A stretch of 9,430 nt of DNA from a candidate division CSSED10-310 bacterium (GTDB lineage Bacteria > CSSED10-310 > JAFGDC01). Both the position numbers and the translations under genes were made by a program. Position 1 is the stretch's first letter; each line of letters begins with the position of its first letter. Below the pieces are notes generated by a model. It worked only from the letters and a program-made list of their open reading frames with translations, was not told where the DNA came from and did no database searches. Of this stretch, positions 6,004-9,430 are shown piece after piece. Where the stretch lies: NCBI GenBank assembly GCA_016932295.1, contig JAFGDC010000154.1, positions 1 through 9,430 of the forward strand, in the 5' to 3' direction.

Positions 6004-7110
6004 GCTTTTTTTCCGCGCCGGCTTGGCGGGAGCGGTCACCGGGGCGGGTCCTGCCGGAACGGCGGGCGCCCTGGTCCAATCATGCTTATAGCCCCGCAGG
6101 ATCAGTTCAAGCGAGACGGCATCACGGCACCGCTCGAACATGGCATGTTCGATCTCCTCCACGGGCGCACTCTGAAACACGAGACCGTCCACCAGCTCAT
6201 AGGTATCCGCCATGGTCAACTGCTCCCAGTCGAAGGCACGAACCAGTTCGGAAGCCAGCCGGGCCCGGTCGTCAACAATTTCGTGATACCGCCGGTCATG
6301 GGACTTTCCCCGCCCGTCGATGTAGACAATTGAGACGTTACCACCGGCTTCATGGTAGTAATCCTCCGCCATGTGGGTGGCGTGGATCACCTGCACCATG
6401 CCCTCAACCCGATCCACGCCGGCCCGTCGCTGAGCCACCGACTTCTGGTTGAGAAACCTGGCGAACGCTTGACCCGAAGCATACTGACCCTTCCCCACCG
6501 CTTCGAACCCACCGGAGACGAAACAGAGTACATGCTTCTCGCCGTTGAAGTTGAACATCCCGAAACCATCGGTTGGATCATACCCGATCAAGACCCCCCT
6601 GTTATCGAAAATTGTCTTGTTGGCTGGACGCTTGTCGCTGTAATTGACAATCTTCAGGGCGTTGCTCTTGACTGAATCCTGGGCGATATCAAAACGCGAA
6701 CCGTTCTCTTCGAAATATCCCCTGGTGAGATCGTCAGTGGTAAATCCGTAAAGGAATCGAAGCGTCTCGTCGACTCGCCTGTGGATCACATGATGATAGC
6801 GGGACAGGATGACATGCCCCAGTTGAGCGATCCGCGCTACGCCCTCGGTCTCGGTCCATCCCTCCGATCCCTTTGCATACAAGGCTCTCAACGTCGCGTT
6901 GGCAGCTCTTACCACCTCGTGATGGAAGGCCGGATGACCCCAGCCCCCATATGCCGCGGCTATCCCGGTCGCCTCGGCCGTGCCGTCATCCAAAATCTTG
7001 TGAATGGTGTCGTTGTAGTAACTCTTGCGCCGGCGGAGAAGCCAATACTCCTCATCGCCGACCATGGCTCCGGAGTAATGATCGAACCGGAGCGCGCAAA
7101 TGATGGCCAT
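6001..7110 (-). CDS. proteasome-beta-like paralog lacking the Thr nucleophile
   Basis: The protein has 369 residues and no signal peptide. It begins MAIICALRFDHYSGAMVGDE and aligns with the downstream protein over its whole length. The Asp (Asp19) and Lys (Lys38, DTIHKI) positions are kept, but Ala2 replaces the nucleophilic Thr. Further matches are GIAAAYGGWGHPAFHHEV, YGFTTDDLTRGYF (121-133), VLIGYDPTDGFGMF, ASG at 211-213 and EAGGNVSIVYIDG (254-266), the last very like the GGSVNLY strand of proteasome beta subunits. The C-terminus adds DRARLASELVRAF, LRGYKHDW and an Ala/Pro/Lys-rich tail of about 25 residues. The ATG at 7110 is chosen because AAGGAGG sits five bases upstream; a TTG five codons earlier would overlap it and would not supply a Thr. 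It is probably a structural or regulatory partner of the downstream paralog. Confidence 0.6.
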   Translation of the reverse strand: MAIICALRFDHYSGAMVGDEEYWLLRRRKSYYNDTIHKILDDGTAEATGIAAAYGGWGHPAFHHEVVRAANATLRALYAKGSEGWTETEGVARIAQLGHVILSRYHHVIHRRVDETLRFLYGFTTDDLTRGYFEENGSRFDIAQDSVKSNALKIVNYSDKRPANKTIFDNRGVLIGYDPTDGFGMFNFNGEKHVLCFVSGGFEAVGKGQYASGQAFARFLNQKSVAQRRAGVDRVEGMVQVIHATHMAEDYYHEAGGNVSIVYIDGRGKSHDRRYHEIVDDRARLASELVRAFDWEQLTMADTYELVDGLVFQSAPVEEIEHAMFERCRDAVSLELILRGYKHDWTRAPAVPAGPAPVTAPAKPARKKS

Positions 7111-7115
7111 GCTGT

Positions 7116-7122
7116 CCTCCTT
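7116..7122 (-). promoter_or_regulatory. ribosome binding site deciding the start at 7110
   Basis: AAGGAGG on the minus strand, five bases before ATG (7110-7108). It rules out the TTG at 7125 as start, which matters because the true second residue (Ala) decides whether an N-terminal nucleophile exists. Confidence 0.8.
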
Positions 7123-7168
7123 CAATGATCGACTGGTAATCGGCCTCGATGCAGCCTACGGACTGAAC

Positions 7169-7197
7169 TATATACAATGCTTCACCGCCGGAGGCAA
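7169..7197 (-). promoter_or_regulatory. sigma70-like promoter for the proteasome-like operon
   Basis: Minus strand TTGCCT (7197-7192), a 17-base spacer and TATATA (7174-7169). A start near 7162 would give a leader of about 50 bases before the ATG at 7110. Confidence 0.45.
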
Positions 7198-7265
7198 GAT
7201 CCCCGCGCCGGTTTAAATCCCCCCGCCTGAATTCTCCATGGTGAGGCAGGGCCACCTCCTGACAA

Positions 7266-7289
7266 TGCCGCCGTATACTCATGGCGGCA
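7266..7289. repeat. 7-bp inverted repeat
   Basis: TGCCGCC (7266-7272) and GGCGGCA (7283-7289) are perfect reverse complements around a 10-base loop. There is no T-run on either side. It could be an operator or a leader hairpin. Confidence 0.4.
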
Positions 7290-7367
7290 CAGAGAACGAC
7301 CTGGACTGGTACAGTTTCTCCATGAGATAGAACATTTGACGGGGGATTTGGGGCCGGCCCATCCAAT

Positions 7368-7390
7368 CCCGGTACCGCTCCCGGTACCGC
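7368..7390. repeat. tandem 12-base repeat with GGTACC cores
   Basis: CCCGGTACCGC occurs at 7368-7378 and again at 7380-7390, a 12-base period. Each copy is centred on the palindrome GGTACC. They lie about 50-70 bases upstream of the candidate promoter of the papain-like gene, as expected for regulator sites, but no regulator is known. Confidence 0.55.
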
Positions 7391-7435
7391 ATCCCACCCG
7401 CCGGCCGTTCATACCATTATACAATTCCACTCTGT

Positions 7436-7463
7436 TTGCCTTTCAGAGAAGCATCACTACAAT
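7436..7463 (+). promoter_or_regulatory. candidate promoter for the papain-like gene
   Basis: TTGCCT (7436-7441), a 16-base spacer and TACAAT (7458-7463). The -35 hexamer is identical to that of the opposing promoter at 7197. The leader would be about 108 bases. Confidence 0.35.
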
Positions 7464-7563
7464 ATCATCACGTCAGCCAGCCCCGGGCATAAAACGAAGG
7501 ATGCGTGGCATGGGATTTGCATGATCTCCCGACGGCTGGATGTGATATCTCTTCGAGTAAGCG

Positions 7564-7570
7564 AAAGGAG
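7564..7570 (+). promoter_or_regulatory. ribosome binding site for a GTG start
   Basis: AAAGGAG ends seven bases before GTG at 7578. This start is chosen because it is followed at once by a complete signal peptide (Met-Arg-Arg, then a hydrophobic core), whereas no ATG lies suitably placed in frame. Confidence 0.65.
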
Positions 7571-7577
7571 CGAGGTA

Positions 7578-9430
7578 GTGAGAAGATCATGGAATCCATT
7601 ATGGAGTCTGCCGGTGATCCTGGCGATACTGCTGCTGTCGGCAGCCGCCGCGAATGCTCGTGATCCCTGGGATCAGACAGCCCATGACGCGGAACTGGCC
7701 AGGATCAGAGCGGAGATCGAAGCCAACGGTTATGACTGGATCGCAGAGGAAACCTCGGTTTCCGTCCTGTCACCGGAAGAACGGGCGGCACTGCTCGGCC
7801 TGGTGGTGCCGGATGGATTCAAACCGCCCATCCCGCCGGAGAATGAACGGTTAATAAACGATCGTACGGTGTATGATTGGCGGAACATGGGCGGCACCAC
7901 CGGCGTGCGGAGTCAGGGCAATTGCGGCAGTTGCTGGGCGTTCGGCCTGGTCGCGACGCTCGAGTCGCAGATCAAGATCAACGACGGGCTCGAGCTGGAT
8001 CTGTCCGAACAGCAGATGGTCTCCTGCAACACCTACGGATACGGTTGTGACGGCGGCTGGTTGGATGCGGCCAACCACATGGTGAATCCCGGCATGGTTG
8101 ATGAATGGTGCATGCCCTACCAGGCGAGCGACACGGTGCCATGCACTCAGGGCTCCTGTCCGAATTTTTATCAAATCGATGACTGGTGGTATTCAGGAGA
8201 CACGGTGACGGCCATCAAGAATGCCCTGCAGGATGGTCCGGTAACCACAACCATGACCGTGTACGATGATTTCTACTCGTATAGCAGCGGCTGTTACCAG
8301 CATACAGGCAGCACTTCGGTGAACCATTGCATTCAGATAGTGGGGTGGGATGATTCCCAGTGCAGCGGGCAGGGCGCCTGGATCATCAAGAACAGTTGGG
8401 GTGCTGGCTGGGGCATGAGCGGTTTCGCGTATATGAAGTACGGTACCGCCAATGTCGGCTACTCCACGGTGGACACATCATACACCCCCACCAATCCGGT
8501 CACCATCGCGTACGCTGATCATGAAATGGACGACAGCGCCGGCGACAACGACGGCATCCTCGATCCTGGTGAAACCATTACCATCATGGTGGATCTGACC
8601 AATCTCGGCACGGCCACAGGCACATTCGTCAGCGCCACTCTCTCATGCACGCATCTTCTGGTGACCATGAACGATGGTCAGGCTGACTTCCCCGACATTC
8701 CAGCCGGAGCGACCAGAACCAGTCTCGCGCCTCATTTCACCGCCACTGTATCTTCAAGTGTTGCCGTTGGGACACGTCTCACGTTCACTTTGGCCATCAC
8801 CGCGGCGGAAGGAACCTTCTCCGGCACGTTCAGTATGCCTGTGGGCGAGCTTGCCGAAGTATATTTCAGTGATTTCGAGAGTGGTGATGCTGGTTGGACG
8901 CATTACCAAGTAGCTACCCAGGATGATTGGCAGCGAGGCGCGCCGCAGGGCACCAGCACCACTGATCCAGGCGCGGCCTTCTCCGGGTCCGGCATCTGGG
9001 GCAACGATCTGGGTGAATCCGGCTGGGACGGCAATTATAAGAACAATATCAACAATTACCTGCAATCCCCGGTCATCGACTGCACCGGAGCGACCCAGAC
9101 GAGACTGTCCTACATGCGCTGGCTGGCGGTGGAAAGTGGCCAGTACGACCAGGCCAGAATCAAGGTCAACAACACGGTGGTCTGGGAAAACGACTACTCG
9201 CAGGATCACATCGACACCCAGTGGACACTGCACGAAGTGGACATCTCGGCGATCGCCGACGATACTCCTTCCGTTCAGGTCGTTTTCGAACTCGTCAGTG
9301 ATGCCGGGGTGACCTTCGGCGGCTGGAACATCGACGATTTCGCCATTCTCGCCATTCCGGATGTACCCAATCCAACCGCCACCCCGACCGTGCCGCCCAC
9401 GGCCACCAGGACTCCCACTTCGGCGCCGCC
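7578..9430 (+). CDS. exported papain-family (C1) cysteine peptidase, multidomain (3' partial)
   Basis: At least 617 residues; the frame is open at the window end. The signal peptide is residues 1-27 (hydrophobic core LPVILAILLLSAAAA, cut after ANA). A propeptide of about 70 residues follows, with GYDWIAEETSVSVLSPEE and no obvious ERFNIN motif. The peptidase domain is ~98-300: YDWRN, Gln113 and Cys119 in QGNCGSCWAF, CDGGW, His250 in VNHCIQIVGW, Asn272 in IKNSWG. The full Gln/Cys/His/Asn set is present, so it should be active. Residues ~308-426 are a beta-sandwich starting at DHEMDDSAGDNDGILDPGET, like CARDB or gingipain-associated modules. Residues ~427-594 (VYFSDFESGDAGW to WNIDDFAIL) resemble MAM / immune-inhibitor-A-type jelly rolls. 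From ~595 a Thr/Pro-rich linker runs off the window. It is secreted or surface-bound. Confidence 0.9.
   Translation, partial: MRRSWNPLWSLPVILAILLLSAAAANARDPWDQTAHDAELARIRAEIEANGYDWIAEETSVSVLSPEERAALLGLVVPDGFKPPIPPENERLINDRTVYDWRNMGGTTGVRSQGNCGSCWAFGLVATLESQIKINDGLELDLSEQQMVSCNTYGYGCDGGWLDAANHMVNPGMVDEWCMPYQASDTVPCTQGSCPNFYQIDDWWYSGDTVTAIKNALQDGPVTTTMTVYDDFYSYSSGCYQHTGSTSVNHCIQIVGWDDSQCSGQGAWIIKNSWGAGWGMSGFAYMKYGTANVGYSTVDTSYTPTNPVTIAYADHEMDDSAGDNDGILDPGETITIMVDLTNLGTATGTFVSATLSCTHLLVTMNDGQADFPDIPAGATRTSLAPHFTATVSSSVAVGTRLTFTLAITAAEGTFSGTFSMPVGELAEVYFSDFESGDAGWTHYQVATQDDWQRGAPQGTSTTDPGAAFSGSGIWGNDLGESGWDGNYKNNINNYLQSPVIDCTGATQTRLSYMRWLAVESGQYDQARIKVNNTVVWENDYSQDHIDTQWTLHEVDISAIADDTPSVQVVFELVSDAGVTFGGWNIDDFAILAIPDVPNPTATPTVPPTATRTPTSAP
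9360..9430 (+). other. Thr/Pro-rich linker cut by the window edge
   Basis: From about residue 595 the papain-like protein becomes NPTATPTVPPTATRTPTSAP, the same composition as the linker at 2759-2839. A further domain is expected downstream. Confidence 0.8.

Larger units (their letters stand above)
7111..7577. other. 467-base regulatory region between divergent genes
   Basis: It separates the leftward proteasome-like operon from the rightward papain-like gene. It holds one candidate promoter for each direction, a 7-bp inverted repeat, a GGGCCGGCCC palindrome (7351-7360) and a 12-base tandem repeat. No open frame in it has a good ribosome site or recognisable protein. Confidence 0.6.

Noticed and set aside
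7368..7390. Possible CRISPR-like repeat
   Set aside because: There are only two 11-base copies, one base apart, with no spacers and no cas genes.
7336..7524. 62-codon plus-strand open frame upstream of the papain-like gene
   Set aside because: It starts at TTG without a ribosome site and spans the tandem repeat and the candidate promoter; the PVPLPVPHP sequence is just the DNA repeat translated.

Overview
The window looks like chromosomal DNA of an uncultured Gram-negative bacterium from a deep-branching or candidate phylum. Several things point there: an outer-membrane-barrel-like protein, several exported multidomain proteins with signal peptides, PKD and jelly-roll-like domains, Thr/Pro-rich (TPTPT) linkers, moderately GC-rich DNA, strong GGAGG ribosome sites usually five bases before ATG, and sigma70-like promoters. 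The phylum cannot be fixed from the sequence alone. There are no rRNA or tRNA genes, transposases, phage genes or CRISPR arrays.

Layout, left to right. (1) 1-870 (+) is the C-terminal end of a protein resembling the tail of VWFA-related proteins. (2) 933-1532 (-) is a small exported beta-barrel-like protein with a good promoter. (3) 1820-3187 (+) is an exported protein with a glutamine-amidotransferase-like fold, a TP-rich linker and a C-terminal domain. (4) 3528-4868 (-) is an exported protein with a DOMON/CBM9-like domain, an Asp-rich calcium-type segment, a PKD domain and the same C-terminal domain as item 3; a near-perfect intrinsic terminator follows it. (5) 4957-5991 and 6001-7110 (both -) are two paralogous cytoplasmic proteins in a tight operon. 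Their N-termini, core spacing and motifs read as enlarged relatives of the proteasome beta / HslV / Anbu Ntn-hydrolase fold. (6) 7578 to the window end (+) is an exported papain-family (C1) cysteine peptidase with two beta-sandwich-type domains and the start of another TP-rich linker; it is transcribed divergently from the proteasome-like pair.

The most interesting item is the proteasome-like pair. One member starts Met-Thr and keeps the Asp and Lys positions of the Thr1/Asp17/Lys33 catalytic set. The other keeps Asp and Lys but has Ala where the nucleophile should be. Both are about 100-150 residues longer than ordinary beta subunits and share a family-specific insertion (YGFT..D..RGY) and a C-terminal extension. 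This suggests an undescribed heteromeric, active-plus-inactive Ntn-hydrolase system. No proteasomal ATPase, HslU or Pup gene lies in the window.

The second item is the ~115-residue C-terminal domain shared by the two exported proteins in the middle of the window. It follows a TP linker in one of them, so the papain-like protein, cut off inside a TP linker, may carry it too. It may be a surface-sorting or anchoring module.
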